Positions 8,939 to 17,339 of a stretch of DNA of 38,058 nucleotides are shown here, in pieces (the stretch's first letter is position 1; every line of letters starts with the position of its first letter). The stretch spans positions 1 through 38,058 of the forward strand of contig QHCC01000048.1 in NCBI GenBank assembly GCA_003243915.1, given 5' to 3'. This DNA is from Pseudonocardiales bacterium. GTDB lineage: Bacteria; Actinomycetota; Actinomycetes; Mycobacteriales; Jatrophihabitantaceae. A program made the position numbers and the translations under genes. A model generated the notes under the pieces. The model was not told the DNA's origin. It saw nothing but the letters and a program-made list of their open reading frames with translations, and ran no database searches.

Positions 8939-10187
8939 GGCCGTCTCCGTTCACGAGGTAGTCGGCCGCGGCCTGGGCCCGGGCGCGGACGGCCACCGGG
9001 TCGCGCCCGAGAACGGTGACGTGGCCGATCTTGCGACCGGGACGCATGCCCTTGCCGTACAGGTGAATCTTCACATCGGGCCAGCGCGCAAGGCAATGGT
9101 GCACGCGCTCGTCGATGCCCTTCGGGTGCACGTGATCGGGGCCGCCGAGCAGGTTCGCCATCACGACGACGGGCGCGGTGAGCGTGGTCGCGCCGAGGGG
9201 ATAGTCGAGGACCGCGCGCAGATGTTGCTCGAACTGCGACGTGCGCGCGCCCTCGATCGTCCAGTGCCCGGAGTTGTGCGGGCGCATCGCGAGCTCGTTG
9301 ACGAGCAGAGCCCCGCTGTACCCGCCTTCGGGTCGAGTCTGCGCGGTCTCGAAGAGTTCGACGGCGAGCACCCCGGTGACGCCGAGTTCTGCGGCGATGC
9401 GCAGCGCGATCCGCTGTGCCTCGTCGGCGCGGTCCCTGGCCAGACCGGGTGCCGGCGCGATGACCTCGACGCAGACGCCGTCGCGCTGCACGGTCTGGAC
9501 GACGCACCACGCCGCGCCCTGCCCGTAGGGCGAGCGGGCCACCACGGCGGCCAGTTCTCGGACGATCGGCACCTTCTCCTCGGCGAGCAGCGCCACTGCC
9601 GAATCAGCTGCGCCCCCATCGCGATCGCCCCCGAACTGCCTCGCCCGGTCCGTCTGCGCCGCGATGACGCGGCGCGCGTCGTCGAGGGAATCCAGCACCC
9701 AGACGCCCTTGCCGTCGTAGCCGCCGCGAGTGGCCTTGAGCACGAGGGGCCAGCCCACCTGCCCGCCGAACGCCGCGAGTGCCTCGACCGGGTCGCCGGT
9801 CACCGACAGGTCCGCCCATCGCGGGACCGGCACGCCCATCACGGCGAGCCTGGCGCGCATCGCTGCCTTGTCCTGCGCGAAGCACAGCGCCCCGGCGCCC
9901 GGGTGCACCGCTACGCCGTCGGCCGCGAGCGCGGCCACGTGCTCGTTGGGCACGTGTTCGTGGTCGAAGGTCAGCACATCGCAGCCGGCCGCGAAGTCTC
10001 TCAGGTCCGCCAGCGAGCGGTAGTCACCCACCACGACGTCAGCGGCGACGAGCGCCGCGCCGTCATCCCGGGACTCGGCCAGGATCCGCAACGACTGGCC
10101 CAGCGGTATCGCGGCCTGGTGGGTCATCCGGGCAAGCTGACCAGCGCCCACCATGCCGACGATCGGCAATCCGGTGCGCTCGTCCAC
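8931..10187 (-). CDS. purK: N5-carboxyaminoimidazole ribonucleotide synthetase
   Basis: The ATP-grasp enzyme carboxylates AIR with ATP and bicarbonate to N5-CAIR, the step before PurE. The start was placed at GTG 10187 ([21 protein letters not shown]), because the GAGQL dinucleotide-like motif belongs at the N-terminus and a TAGGCT -10 box ends 8 bases upstream; this gives 418 residues. The frame is open further upstream to 10289 but that part would overlap the divergent gtrA gene. ATP-grasp motifs are [17 protein letters not shown] and the metal-binding [18 protein letters not shown] roughly 20-residue glycine/aspartate-rich stretch ([12 protein letters not shown]) before ALLAEEKVP looks like a lineage-specific loop insertion. 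Confidence 0.95.
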   Translation of the reverse strand: MDERTGLPIVGMVGAGQLARMTHQAAIPLGQSLRILAESRDDGAALVAADVVVGDYRSLADLRDFAAGCDVLTFDHEHVPNEHVAALAADGVAVHPGAGALCFAQDKAAMRARLAVMGVPVPRWADLSVTGDPVEALAAFGGQVGWPLVLKATRGGYDGKGVWVLDSLDDARRVIAAQTDRARQFGGDRDGGAADSAVALLAEEKVPIVRELAAVVARSPYGQGAAWCVVQTVQRDGVCVEVIAPAPGLARDRADEAQRIALRIAAELGVTGVLAVELFETAQTRPEGGYSGALLVNELAMRPHNSGHWTIEGARTSQFEQHLRAVLDYPLGATTLTAPVVVMANLLGGPDHVHPKGIDERVHHCLARWPDVKIHLYGKGMRPGRKIGHVTVLGRDPVAVRARAQAAADYLVNGDGHG

Positions 10188-10195
10188 GCCGAGTG

Positions 10196-10201
10196 AGCCT
10201 A
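10196..10201 (-). promoter_or_regulatory. -10 box of purK promoter
   Basis: TAGGCT on the minus strand ends 8 bases before the purK GTG at 10187. The transcript would be leaderless or start one or two bases ahead of the codon. The facing gtrA gene has the same hexamer at 10252-10257, so the 79-base gap holds two divergent promoters. Confidence 0.45.
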
Positions 10202-10251
10202 ATGGTCGCGCGGGGTCGGCCCGCTGAGGATCGGCGCACAAGAACGCTGAG

Positions 10252-10257
10252 TAGGCT
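10252..10257 (+). promoter_or_regulatory. -10 box of gtrA-like gene promoter
   Basis: TAGGCT ends 9 bases before the ATG at 10267. No ribosome-binding sequence lies between, which suggests a leaderless or nearly leaderless message. The spacing is wider than the 6-7 bases seen at other genes here, so the start point is less certain. Confidence 0.4.
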
Positions 10258-10266
10258 CGTCCGGTC

Positions 10267-10761
10267 ATGACGGCAACCTCCGGGCTCACTGCGCTGCGCG
10301 TTCACCTGCGCAGTTCGTGGCGCATCCTGCTCAAGGAAATCACCGCTTTCGGCGCGATCGGGCTCGTCAGCCTGGCGATCGACCTCAGCCTGTACAACCT
10401 GCTCTCGCCGCACGGCTGGCTCAAGGCCAAGTGTGCGTCGACGATCATCGCGACGGTCTTCGCCTACTTCGGCAACCGGCACCTGTCGTTCTCACACCGC
10501 GCGCGTACCAGCATCGGCCGCGAGACGTCGTTCTTCTTCGCGATCAACATGGTTGCGCTGGCGTTCGCCGAGCTAGTCCTCGCGCTGTTCGCCTACCCGT
10601 TGAACCAGCGCGACGACCATCTCGTCATGAACGTCGTGAACCTCGTCACGATCGGGATCGGCACCGTCTTCCGGTTCTGGTCCTACAAGCGTTTCGTCTT
10701 CCAGCACCCCGACCGCGTGAATGCGCCCGACGTCGACCTGGACGAGGAGCTCGCCGAGTAG
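10267..10761 (+). CDS. GtrA-family membrane protein
   Basis: The 164-residue protein has four hydrophobic segments (about residues 25-45, 55-73, 88-110 and 120-140) and the family pattern: FGAIGLVSLAIDLSLYNLL in the first, FAYFGNRHLSF after the second and FRFWSYKRFVF after the fourth. GtrA-like proteins are thought to move polyprenyl-linked sugars across the membrane for cell-wall or surface glycosylation. The acidic tail (DVDLDEELAE) is cytoplasmic. The gene is divergent from purK, as in Mycobacterium tuberculosis (Rv3277 beside Rv3276c). Its stop codon abuts the stop codon of the next, convergent gene without a single base between them. Confidence 0.88.
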   Translation: MTATSGLTALRVHLRSSWRILLKEITAFGAIGLVSLAIDLSLYNLLSPHGWLKAKCASTIIATVFAYFGNRHLSFSHRARTSIGRETSFFFAINMVALAFAELVLALFAYPLNQRDDHLVMNVVNLVTIGIGTVFRFWSYKRFVFQHPDRVNAPDVDLDEELAE

Positions 10762-11226
10762 CTAGTCGCCGCCGCCGATGTCGGTCTGATAGGCCTCATA
10801 GATCAGATCGGCGCCACGCTGACGGTGCCGGACGAGGCGGCCAAGCAGGTTCGTGCCGCGGTCGCGCACCACCTCGGCGTCGGGTTGGATGGCCGGCGCC
10901 TCGCTACCCGCGACGAGGTCGTCGATCTCCGCCGCGATCTGGCTGTGTTCGGCCGCGAGAGCATTGACGGCATTGGCCAGGCGCAGGTCACCGGCCAGGA
11001 TCGCCTGGTGCAGTCCGCCCGGGCCCTCGGTGACCTCGATGTGCTCGTCGAAGTCGGCAGCCATCTCGACCAGGACGGCGTGCACCTGCTCTGCCCACAC
11101 GGCCGCGCGGCCGGAAGCGGGCGCGGCCAGCGACCGTTCCAGGCGCCCCATAGCGTCGCGCAGCTCGGCCCGCCGGGCGCGCACAGCCTCGAGTTCGGCC
11201 GTGCGGGCAGGGACGGTCGGTTCCAA
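10762..11226 (-). CDS. Small helical protein, hemerythrin-like (tentative)
   Basis: The 154-residue protein appears all-helical. Candidate metal ligands are a DEH near residue 62, AAEHSQIAAE near 97 and the HxxxxD pattern HRQRGAD near 137; together these resemble the four-helix bundle of hemerythrin-like proteins, but spacing of the early ligands is not canonical. The C-terminal DLIYEAYQTDIGGGD looks conserved and distinctive. TTG at 11226 was chosen as start because AGGGAGG lies 5 bases upstream; the frame remains open to 11286 without a comparable site. A possible -10 (TAAACT, 11361 down to 11356) would give a leader of about 125 bases. The function is not known. Confidence 0.6.
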   Translation of the reverse strand: MEPTVPARTAELEAVRARRAELRDAMGRLERSLAAPASGRAAVWAEQVHAVLVEMAADFDEHIEVTEGPGGLHQAILAGDLRLANAVNALAAEHSQIAAEIDDLVAGSEAPAIQPDAEVVRDRGTNLLGRLVRHRQRGADLIYEAYQTDIGGGD

Positions 11227-11392
11227 CGGTGCCTCCCTGGGTGTGCCCACCCATGCTGCTGTCCGCGGCGTGCTTCGTCCACCCACGCGCTGTCTCGAGC
11301 GCGCCAGCGGTGAGCCTGAGTCACAACATGTCAGCCGGCGCGTAACACGACGGTCAGTTTAGGGCCAGGGTTGCTGAGCCGAGCAGCCGTGC

Positions 11393-13027
11393 TCAGATTG
11401 CAGGAGGGCCGAGGTCGTACATGGTCATCCGGGTACGCCCCACGAATCCTGACCAGATCACGTGGGCACCGGACGGCGGCGTCGGACCGGTGATGCAGTG
11501 CACGATCCACCGAGGCCGGCCGGTGGATCGGCAGGTGTACGTGCGGCTGAACAGGACTTGCCAGCCGCCGTCACTGCCGGGTTGCACGCACCAGGACAAC
11601 CCGACGCGCAGGCTCTCGGCGGCCACGCCGGCGACCGCAGGCCACGTGTCGTGGTCGTCCAGTTCGAACTCGATCATCCGGTCGCCTCTGGCCGGTTGGG
11701 CGCGAAGCGACGTCACGATTCCGGGAAGTTCCTTGTGGGGAGCGGATCCGATGTCCAAGTGGACAGAGCTGGCCCCGAGAACCACCAGCACTGCACTGAG
11801 GAGGGCCGCGGAGGGCGCACGCATGGATCGCGGCAGCACCAACCGGCGGTCCCCGGCACCCTCGACCACTCGAATCCACAGCTGCGCGGCGGCAGTCGCC
11901 ACGAGCAGCAGCGGAACAGTCAGGTAGAAGTAGCCGACATAGACATTCACCCGGGTGAGTTGGTCCACGCCGCGCGCCACGTAGTACAGCATCAGCAGGC
12001 TTTGCAGCAGCACCATGCCGTAAAGGGCAACAAAGATCGGACGCCGCTCCCGGTTGCGTTCGGTGCCGGTGAGAACGAGGGCGACAATGCCGGCCACCAC
12101 GCCGAGCAGCGTGGGCAGACCCAGGGGCCGCCCCCAGTAGACGCCGAGGAAGTTGAGGATCTGATGTCCGGTGCGCGGCGCATGTTGGCCGTGTTCCACG
12201 AAGTGCAGGTAGAGCGGCCACTGCCCGGGATAGTGCACGACGGTTTCGACTGCGATAGGCAAAGCGGCCACGCATATCAACACCATTGCCCACTGCAGAC
12301 CCCGCCGGTGCGCGGCCCATTCGGCCCGCCAATGCATTCTGTTCTGATGCCACCAACCGCCGAGCACAGCCAAGGCGGTGACCCCGACGAACATCAGGAA
12401 GCTCACGTGGCCGTGCACCAGAACGGCCGCCGAAAGGACAAAGAGCGGGACCTCGACAGTCCTCCCCGCGGCCACGGCCGCACCCGTCACCATGAAGAGC
12501 AAGAACGCAGGAATGTACAGATAGGGGAACCAGGTGTTGCCGATCAGATGGTTGCTCGCCGCGAAGATGAACACGATTCCAAAGCTGATCGCGGTCGCTC
12601 CCCGCGAGCGGGTGAGGCGGTACATCGAGACCATGGTCAATCCCACGAATACCGCCACGTAGACAATTGCGCCCAGTTCCTGCCCGTTGTACTGGGCCGG
12701 CACGACGTGCAGCAGATCGTGGAATATGGCTTGTCCAGCGGCCAGAAAATACAGCAACACCGGTCCGGGATGATTGAAGCCGACCCTCGAGTAGTTGCCA
12801 ACCAGTTGTTCGAAGTGCTCGGCCCGATGTACCAGTAGCGAGTTCAGCGCGGCATCGCTGCTCGGGTATTGAGCCTGGGTGAAGAGAAGTCCGTTGCGTA
12901 CCATTGCCGCTGCCGCAAGCAGGAGGCTGCTGCCCCAGAAGACCAGATGGACGTCCAGGCGCCACGAGACGTGATCGGGCCGCTCGTCCCGAGCAACCAA
13001 GCGGGCAGGCAACACGCCGGTATCCAT
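11393..13027 (-). CDS. Polytopic membrane protein, GT-C glycosyltransferase-like
   Basis: The 544-residue product has roughly ten to twelve hydrophobic segments followed by a soluble C-terminal region of about 120 residues with three cysteines. The first large external loop contains YPSSDAALNSLL and YSRVGFNHPGPVLLYFLA; an acidic residue in the first loop and the NHPGP block are features of a family of actinobacterial integral membrane proteins resembling dolichyl/polyprenyl-phosphate mannosyltransferases (GT-C fold). This suggests a lipid-sugar dependent transferase, but the substrate is unknown. ATG 13027 was chosen because TAAGGT sits 7 bases upstream (leaderless); the frame is open to 13237 but the extra part is arginine/proline-rich and would cross the imuA' promoter. 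Confidence 0.72.
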   Translation of the reverse strand: MDTGVLPARLVARDERPDHVSWRLDVHLVFWGSSLLLAAAAMVRNGLLFTQAQYPSSDAALNSLLVHRAEHFEQLVGNYSRVGFNHPGPVLLYFLAAGQAIFHDLLHVVPAQYNGQELGAIVYVAVFVGLTMVSMYRLTRSRGATAISFGIVFIFAASNHLIGNTWFPYLYIPAFLLFMVTGAAVAAGRTVEVPLFVLSAAVLVHGHVSFLMFVGVTALAVLGGWWHQNRMHWRAEWAAHRRGLQWAMVLICVAALPIAVETVVHYPGQWPLYLHFVEHGQHAPRTGHQILNFLGVYWGRPLGLPTLLGVVAGIVALVLTGTERNRERRPIFVALYGMVLLQSLLMLYYVARGVDQLTRVNVYVGYFYLTVPLLLVATAAAQLWIRVVEGAGDRRLVLPRSMRAPSAALLSAVLVVLGASSVHLDIGSAPHKELPGIVTSLRAQPARGDRMIEFELDDHDTWPAVAGVAAESLRVGLSWCVQPGSDGGWQVLFSRTYTCRSTGRPRWIVHCITGPTPPSGAHVIWSGFVGRTRMTMYDLGPPAI

Positions 13028-13034
13028 CGCCTTG

Positions 13035-13040
13035 ACCTTA
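13035..13040 (-). promoter_or_regulatory. -10 box of leaderless promoter for the polytopic membrane protein
   Basis: TAAGGT on the minus strand ends 7 bases before ATG 13027. The spacer also contains AAGG, so a weak ribosome site is possible. Confidence 0.5.
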
Positions 13041-13105
13041 TCTGAGCCCGAACGCAGCGCGGTTGGCGCTGGCCGCCGTCGTGATCTTGGGGGGAGTTGG
13101 ACGGA

Positions 13106-13134
13106 TTGACTAAGTCGAACAGGTGTTCGATGAT
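13106..13134 (+). promoter_or_regulatory. imuA' promoter (-35, -10)
   Basis: TTGACT at 13106-13111 and GATGAT at 13129-13134 are separated by 17 bases, and the -10 ends 6 bases before the ATG at 13141. The geometry fits a sigma-70 type promoter giving a leaderless transcript. The LexA box at 13115-13130 fills the spacer and reaches into the -10. Confidence 0.55.
13115..13130 (+). promoter_or_regulatory. LexA (SOS) box of imuA'-imuB
   Basis: TCGAACAGGTGTTCGA is a perfect palindrome with 6-base arms TCGAAC/GTTCGA around four bases. It matches the actinobacterial LexA consensus (CGAAC-N4-GTTCG). Because it lies between -35 and -10 of the gene's promoter, bound LexA would block RNA polymerase and DNA damage would release it. 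Confidence 0.88.
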
Positions 13135-13140
13135 GAGGGA

Positions 13141-13818
13141 ATGCTCGACGTGGCGATCCGCAAGGCCGACGGCTCCGCTGCCGTCGATCTGGGCCGCCGC
13201 GGGGCTCCCCCGCTGCCGGTAGCGCCGGCGCTGGCAACGATCCTGCCCGACGGGCTGCGGCGGGGCAGCACGGCCAGCGTCACCGGTTCGGTGGCGCTGC
13301 TGCTGGCGCTGCTCGGGGCGGCTTCGGCTGAGGGCGCCTGGTGCGCGCTGGTCGGCTTTCCCCGCATCAGCGCCGAGGCGGCGACCGAGTACGGCATCGA
13401 GCTGTCCCGGCTGGCCATCATCGAGCAGCCGGGCTCGGGATGGACGAGCGCCGTGGGCGCGCTGCTCGACGCACTCGATGTGGTGGCTGCCCGCCCGCCT
13501 GCCGGTCGGACCGGCCTGCCCCCCGGCGACGTGCGGCGCCTGGCGGCCCGGGCCCGCAGCCGCGACGCCGTGCTCATCGCCTACCTCACTGGCACCGACG
13601 AATGGCCCGGGGCCGAGGTGCGCCTGAGCGCGCGGGACGGTCACTGGGCCGGTATCGGCGCCGGTATCGGGCGCCTGCGTGCCAGGCAGGTCGCCGTCAC
13701 CGCCGAAGGGCGCGGGCAGGCGACCCGCCCCCGGTCGGCCACCCTCTGGCTGCCCGCCGCCGGGGGCGGTGTCGGCACCGTGCCGGCTGTCGCCCCAGTG
13801 GTCAAACTGGCCGGCTAG
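13141..13818 (+). CDS. imuA': ImuA' (RecA-like mutasome subunit)
   Basis: The 225-residue protein belongs to the RecA-like accessory subunits of the actinobacterial mutasome, which work with ImuB and DnaE2 in damage-induced translesion synthesis and mutagenesis. Recognisable blocks are LRRGSTASVTGSVALLLALL, AWCALVGFPRISAEAATEYGIEL, and AIIEQPGSGWTSAVGALLDALDVV; the Walker A lysine of RecA is absent, as in this family. ATG 13141 was preferred over the GTG at 13123 because the latter lies inside the LexA box and the ATG sits 6 bases after a -10. imuB follows on the same strand, but only after 388 non-coding bases holding a nested palindromic repeat, which is unusual since the two are usually adjacent. 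Confidence 0.85.
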   Translation: MLDVAIRKADGSAAVDLGRRGAPPLPVAPALATILPDGLRRGSTASVTGSVALLLALLGAASAEGAWCALVGFPRISAEAATEYGIELSRLAIIEQPGSGWTSAVGALLDALDVVAARPPAGRTGLPPGDVRRLAARARSRDAVLIAYLTGTDEWPGAEVRLSARDGHWAGIGAGIGRLRARQVAVTAEGRGQATRPRSATLWLPAAGGGVGTVPAVAPVVKLAG

Positions 13819-14206
13819 GTGACCCCGCGATGAGCGCTTGCACCTTTCCCCGCTGGTGCTCGGTCATCCTCTGTTTTCCCCGCTGGTGCTCGGTTTGCAC
13901 CCGCGAAACCGGTCACCAGCGGGGAAAACACGTGCAGCAGCGGTCACCAGCGGGGAAAGGTGACCACCACGTGATGAGCGCTTGCGCGAAGAGCCCGCCG
14001 CCGCGCCGCGCCGAAGGCGCGGGTGGCCCGACGGATCCACCCGAGCGCCATCGAGCGGTGGAGACGTCGGGACACCCCCGGCGGGGGGGAAGTCAGAGCG
14101 CCCGCGCGAAAACCCGACCCGCGCCGGAGGCGCGAGTGGCGCGAGAGATCCACCCGAGCGCCAGCGAGCGGGAGAGATCGAGGGACACGCCCAAGGAAAT
14201 AAGAAC
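13819..14206 (+). other. imuA'-imuB intergenic region, 388 bases, repeat-filled
   Basis: No gene is seen. The left third holds the nested palindrome (13841-13962). It is flanked by two copies of a direct module: AGGTGACC followed by GATGAGCGCTTGC, at about 13817-13841 and 13958-13985. The right part (about 13990-14190) is very GC-rich and contains two loose copies of a segment reading roughly GCGCGAA, then CGCGCCG-AGGCGCG, then GATCCACCCGAGCGCC, at about 13985-14060 and 14100-14160. An imuB-frame reading runs through from 13982, but its composition is that of repeat DNA. AAGGA lies 12 bases before the imuB ATG and may serve as its ribosome site. Confidence 0.7.
13841..13962 (+). repeat. Nested palindromic repeat, copy 1 (between imuA' and imuB)
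   Basis: The outer arms CACCTTTCCCCGCTGGTG (13841-13858) and CACCAGCGGGGAAAGGTG (13945-13962) are perfect 18-base inverted repeats. Inside them are perfect 17-base arms, TGTTTTCCCCGCTGGTG (13872-13888) and its complement (13914-13930). The central 25 bases can add a further 6-base stem CGGTTT/AAACCG closing a 9-base loop. Left arms repeat at 30 bases and right arms at 31 bases. RNA from this stretch could fold as one long interrupted hairpin. The 59-base core (13872-13930) recurs at 25390-25448 with one mismatch. Confidence 0.9.
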
Positions 14207-15760
14207 ATGAGGATGGTTGCCGTCTGGTGCCCGGACTGGCCGGTCACCACCGCCCGCCTCGACGCCGGGCTGGCCTGTGAAGCGCTGATCGCCGTCGTCA
14301 CCGCCAACCACGTGGTGGCCTGCTCGCATTCCGCCCGCTCGGCGGGCGTGCGGCGCGGGCTGCGGCGGCGCGAGGCGCAGGCGCGCTGCCCCGAACTCGC
14401 CGTATTGGCCCGCAACGAAGCGGCCGAGGCGCGCACCTTCGAACCTTTGGTAGCGGCGCTGGAGTCGATCGCGCCCGGCGTGGAGATCACCCGCCCCGGC
14501 CTGGCCGCGATCGGCGTGCGCGGGCCGACGCGTTACTTCGGCGGCGAGACAGGCGTGCTGCACGCGTTGTCACGGGCGGTGGCGGGACTGCCCGCGCTCG
14601 GCGGCGCCGACGTGCTGATCGGCGTCGCCGACGGCGCATTCGCGGCCGAGCAGGCCGCCCGCCGGGGGTTGATCATCCCGGCCGGCAGCTCGTCGGACTT
14701 CCTCGCCGACCTGCCAGTCGAGACGCTGGACCCGTCCGGCGCCGCGCCGCTGATCGACCTGCTGCGCCGCCTCGGGCTGCTGACGTTGGGGGCGTTCGCA
14801 GCGCTGCCGGCCCGCGACGTGCTGGCCCGCTTCGGCCCGGTCGGCGCGTGGGCGCACCGACAGGCCGGCGGCCGCGACGAGCGCCCGGTGTCGGGGCGGC
14901 GCCCACCGGCCGAGTTCACTGTCACGCTCGACCTCGAACCGCCCGTCGAGCGCGTCGACACGGTGGCCTTCAGCGCCCGGGGGGTGGCCGAGCAGTTCGT
15001 CACCGACCTGGGCGCGCACGGGCTGGCCTGCACCTGCCTCGAACTGCAGGCGCTGTCGGAGAACGGCGAGGAGACGGTGCGGCGCTGGCGGCACGCGGGC
15101 GTGCTGTCGACACTCGACGTGCTCGACCGCATCCGCTGGCAGCTCGAAGGCTGGCTGTCGCGGCCCGGCCGCCCCAGCGGCGGGGTGTGCCGGCTGCGGC
15201 TGGTGCCGATCGAGGCGGTGCCGACCGGCGCTCACCAGCAGGCGTTGTGGGGCGGCTCGGGTGAGCAGGACGAACGGGCCCACCGGGCGCTGGCCCGGGT
15301 GCAGACCCTGCTCGGGCACGGCTCGGTGCTGACGCCGGTGCTCGACGGTGGCCGCGATCCGGGCCAGCGCACCAGGCTGGTGCCATGGGGCGACGCGCCG
15401 GCTGCGGTGCGCTCGCCCGAGCAGCCGTGGCCGGGTCAGCTGCCCGCGCCGGCCCCCTCTGTGCTGCTCGACCCCCCGCGTCCCGCGCAGGTCCTCGACG
15501 AGGCTGGGCGAGTGGTGCTCGTCACCGCGCGCGGTGCGGTGCCGCACCCGCCGGCCCGGTTCGCGTTCGGTGCCGACGTGGTCGCGATCGCGGCGTGGGC
15601 AGGTCCGTGGCCGGTCGACGAGCGGTGGTGGAATGCCGAGTCGGCGCGGCACGTCGTGCGCTGTCAGCTCGTCGACGTCCACGGCCGGGCCTACCTCGTC
15701 AGCGCCACGATGGTGCCCGACGCCCCGCCCCGCTGGCAGGTCGAGGCCATCTACGACTGA
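14207..15760 (+). CDS. imuB: ImuB (Y-family polymerase-like mutasome hub)
   Basis: The 517-residue protein has the fold of Y-family DNA polymerases but no catalytic carboxylates: the N-terminal metal motif is replaced by AVWCPDWPV and the usual SIDE-type motif by GVRGPTRYFGGE. ImuB is the adaptor that joins DnaE2 and ImuA' to the sliding clamp. A clamp-binding pentad QQALW is visible at residues 344-348 (nt 15236-15250). The helix-hairpin-helix region lies near LLRRLGLLTLGAFAALPARDVLARFG (about 180-205), and the C-terminal 170 residues form the ImuB-specific tail. ATG 14207 has conserved sequence from residue 3. The 3' end overlaps the convergent permease gene by 10 bases. Confidence 0.93.
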   Translation: MRMVAVWCPDWPVTTARLDAGLACEALIAVVTANHVVACSHSARSAGVRRGLRRREAQARCPELAVLARNEAAEARTFEPLVAALESIAPGVEITRPGLAAIGVRGPTRYFGGETGVLHALSRAVAGLPALGGADVLIGVADGAFAAEQAARRGLIIPAGSSSDFLADLPVETLDPSGAAPLIDLLRRLGLLTLGAFAALPARDVLARFGPVGAWAHRQAGGRDERPVSGRRPPAEFTVTLDLEPPVERVDTVAFSARGVAEQFVTDLGAHGLACTCLELQALSENGEETVRRWRHAGVLSTLDVLDRIRWQLEGWLSRPGRPSGGVCRLRLVPIEAVPTGAHQQALWGGSGEQDERAHRALARVQTLLGHGSVLTPVLDGGRDPGQRTRLVPWGDAPAAVRSPEQPWPGQLPAPAPSVLLDPPRPAQVLDEAGRVVLVTARGAVPHPPARFAFGADVVAIAAWAGPWPVDERWWNAESARHVVRCQLVDVHGRAYLVSATMVPDAPPRWQVEAIYD

Positions 15761-17067
15761 TCTCCCGCCTTGCGTAGGTCAGCTGACAGGCCGGAGGCGT
15801 GCGGCGGGCCGAGCAGGACGCGGCCGACGAGTCCGAGGGCGAGGACCACCGCGCCCGCGACGACAGACGCGGCGGGCAGGCTGAGTGCCAGCACCACGCA
15901 GCCGCAGATCCCGAGCACATTGAGCGCGCGGGGCCAGCGCCGCTGCTCGCGCGGTTGAGTGAAGGCCGCGGCGTTCGCGATGCCGTAGTAGACGAGCACG
16001 CCGAAGGACGAGAAGCCGATCACCCCGCGCAGGTCGGTCGTGAGCACGAGGACGCTGACGATCGCGGCCAGCGCCAGCTCGGCATGGTGCGGGACCCGGA
16101 AGCGAGGATGCACCGCGGCGAGCGACGCGGGCAGATCACCGTTGCGGGCCATGGCCAGACTGGTCCGGCCGATGCCGGCGATCAGGGCCAGCAGCGCACC
16201 GAGACTGGCTACCGCGCCACCGATCCGCACCGCCGGGGCCACCCCGCCGGCTCCAGCAGCCTGCACCGCCGCGGTCAGTGGCGAACTCGCGTGGGCGAGC
16301 ACACCCGGCCCACCGGCCGACAACGCGCTGAGCGCCACGACGAGGTACACCGCGACCGTGATCGCGAGCGCGGTCGGGATGGCCCGGGGGATGGTGTGCG
16401 CCGGGTTGCGCACCTCCTCGCCCATCGTCGCGATGCGGGCGTAGCCGGCGAACGCGAAGAACAGCAGGCCGGCCGCCTGCAGCACTCCGTGTAGGCCGCC
16501 TCCGGCCGTGAGCGACGCCCAGCCGTCCAGGTTCGCGACCCGCGCCCGCCCCCCGGCCCAGATGCCGACGACGACGACGGCCAGCGCGATCAGAGTGAGG
16601 CCGACCAGCACCCGGGTCAGCGTCGCCGTCTTCGAGACACCCCGGTAGTTCAGGCCGGCCAGCGCGAGCACCGCCGCCACGCCGACGAGCCGTTGTGCCC
16701 ACCACGGTCCGGGCACCGCGTAGCTCGCGAACGTCAGCGCCATCGCCGCGCAGGACGCCGTCTTGCCGATGACGAAGGCCCAGCCGGCGGCGAAACCCCA
16801 CCATGCGCCCAGGCGCTCCCGGCCGTAGACGTAGGTGCCGCCGCTGGTCGGGTAGACGGCCGCTAGCTGTGCTGAGGCAACCGCGTTGCAGTAGGCGATC
16901 ACCGCTGCGACACCAAGCCCGATCACCAGTCCGGCACCGGCAGCTCGGGCGGCCGGGCCGAACGCGGCGAAAACCCCCGCGCCGATCATGGACCCGAGGC
17001 CGATCACGATCGCGTCACCCGTTCCCAGCCGACGGGCCAGGCGCGACTCGTCCTGCTCGGTGGGCAC
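15751..17067 (-). CDS. APC-family amino acid permease
   Basis: The 438-residue membrane protein has about twelve hydrophobic segments and the first-helix signature GDAIVIGLGSMIGAGVFAAFGPAARAAG, where the GSMIGAG turn binds the amino-acid backbone in LeuT-fold transporters. PTSGGTYVYGRERLG and GEEVRNPAHTIPRAI are further family marks. It most likely imports an amino acid or polyamine by symport; the substrate cannot be assigned. GTG 17067 was taken as start (VPTEQDESRLARRLG), 5 bases after the stop of the short upstream remnant, so the gene is likely co-transcribed with the flavodoxin-like gene. The 3' end overlaps imuB in convergent orientation. Confidence 0.85.
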   Translation of the reverse strand: MPTEQDESRLARRLGTGDAIVIGLGSMIGAGVFAAFGPAARAAGAGLVIGLGVAAVIAYCNAVASAQLAAVYPTSGGTYVYGRERLGAWWGFAAGWAFVIGKTASCAAMALTFASYAVPGPWWAQRLVGVAAVLALAGLNYRGVSKTATLTRVLVGLTLIALAVVVVGIWAGGRARVANLDGWASLTAGGGLHGVLQAAGLLFFAFAGYARIATMGEEVRNPAHTIPRAIPTALAITVAVYLVVALSALSAGGPGVLAHASSPLTAAVQAAGAGGVAPAVRIGGAVASLGALLALIAGIGRTSLAMARNGDLPASLAAVHPRFRVPHHAELALAAIVSVLVLTTDLRGVIGFSSFGVLVYYGIANAAAFTQPREQRRWPRALNVLGICGCVVLALSLPAASVVAGAVVLALGLVGRVLLGPPHASGLSADLRKAGDQS

Positions 17068-17072
17068 GCCGA

Positions 17073-17339
17073 TCAGCCCGTGAGGGTGGCGGCGACGGCC
17101 GCACCGAAGGCCCAGCACGCCTCGGCGTCGATCCTGGCCGGCGCACCGGACACCAGCACGGGCTCGTGCACCCGCTGCCACGCCATCCCCTTGGTGATCG
17201 ACTCTGCGGCCCGCACCGCGCCGGCCGTGTCCAGGTTGCCGTGGGCGTAGCGCACGTAGGGCGCCCCGACCTTGGCGTTCACGGCGTTCACGCATGGGCA
17301 GTAGACCTGGTCCCCAACGTTGCTTACCAATGTTGTCAC
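17073..17339 (-). pseudogene. Truncated tandem copy of the flavodoxin-like gene (C-terminal half only)
   Basis: The 88 codons encode a protein whose residues from about position 12 align with the last 85 residues of the neighbouring gene: compare KVGAPYVRYAHGNLDTAGAVRAAESITKGM with KIGAPYGLYVHGTLDTTGAVRAVESITKGM, then VHEPVLV in both. The N-terminal FMN-phosphate loop is missing, so it cannot be a working flavodoxin. It begins with a GTG that overlaps the stop of the full-length copy by 3 bases, so translation could be coupled. A partial tandem duplication that has since diverged is the simplest account; use as a separate short protein cannot be excluded because the frame is still open. Confidence 0.75.

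Noticed and set aside
11374-11396. CTGAGC/GCTCAG inverted repeat at the end of the polytopic membrane protein gene
   Set aside because: A six-base stem with an 11-base loop and no T-run is too weak to call a terminator.
13982-14206. Possible 75-codon N-terminal extension of imuB
   Set aside because: It reads through repeat DNA, is Arg/Pro-rich, and ImuB homology begins at the ATG at 14207.
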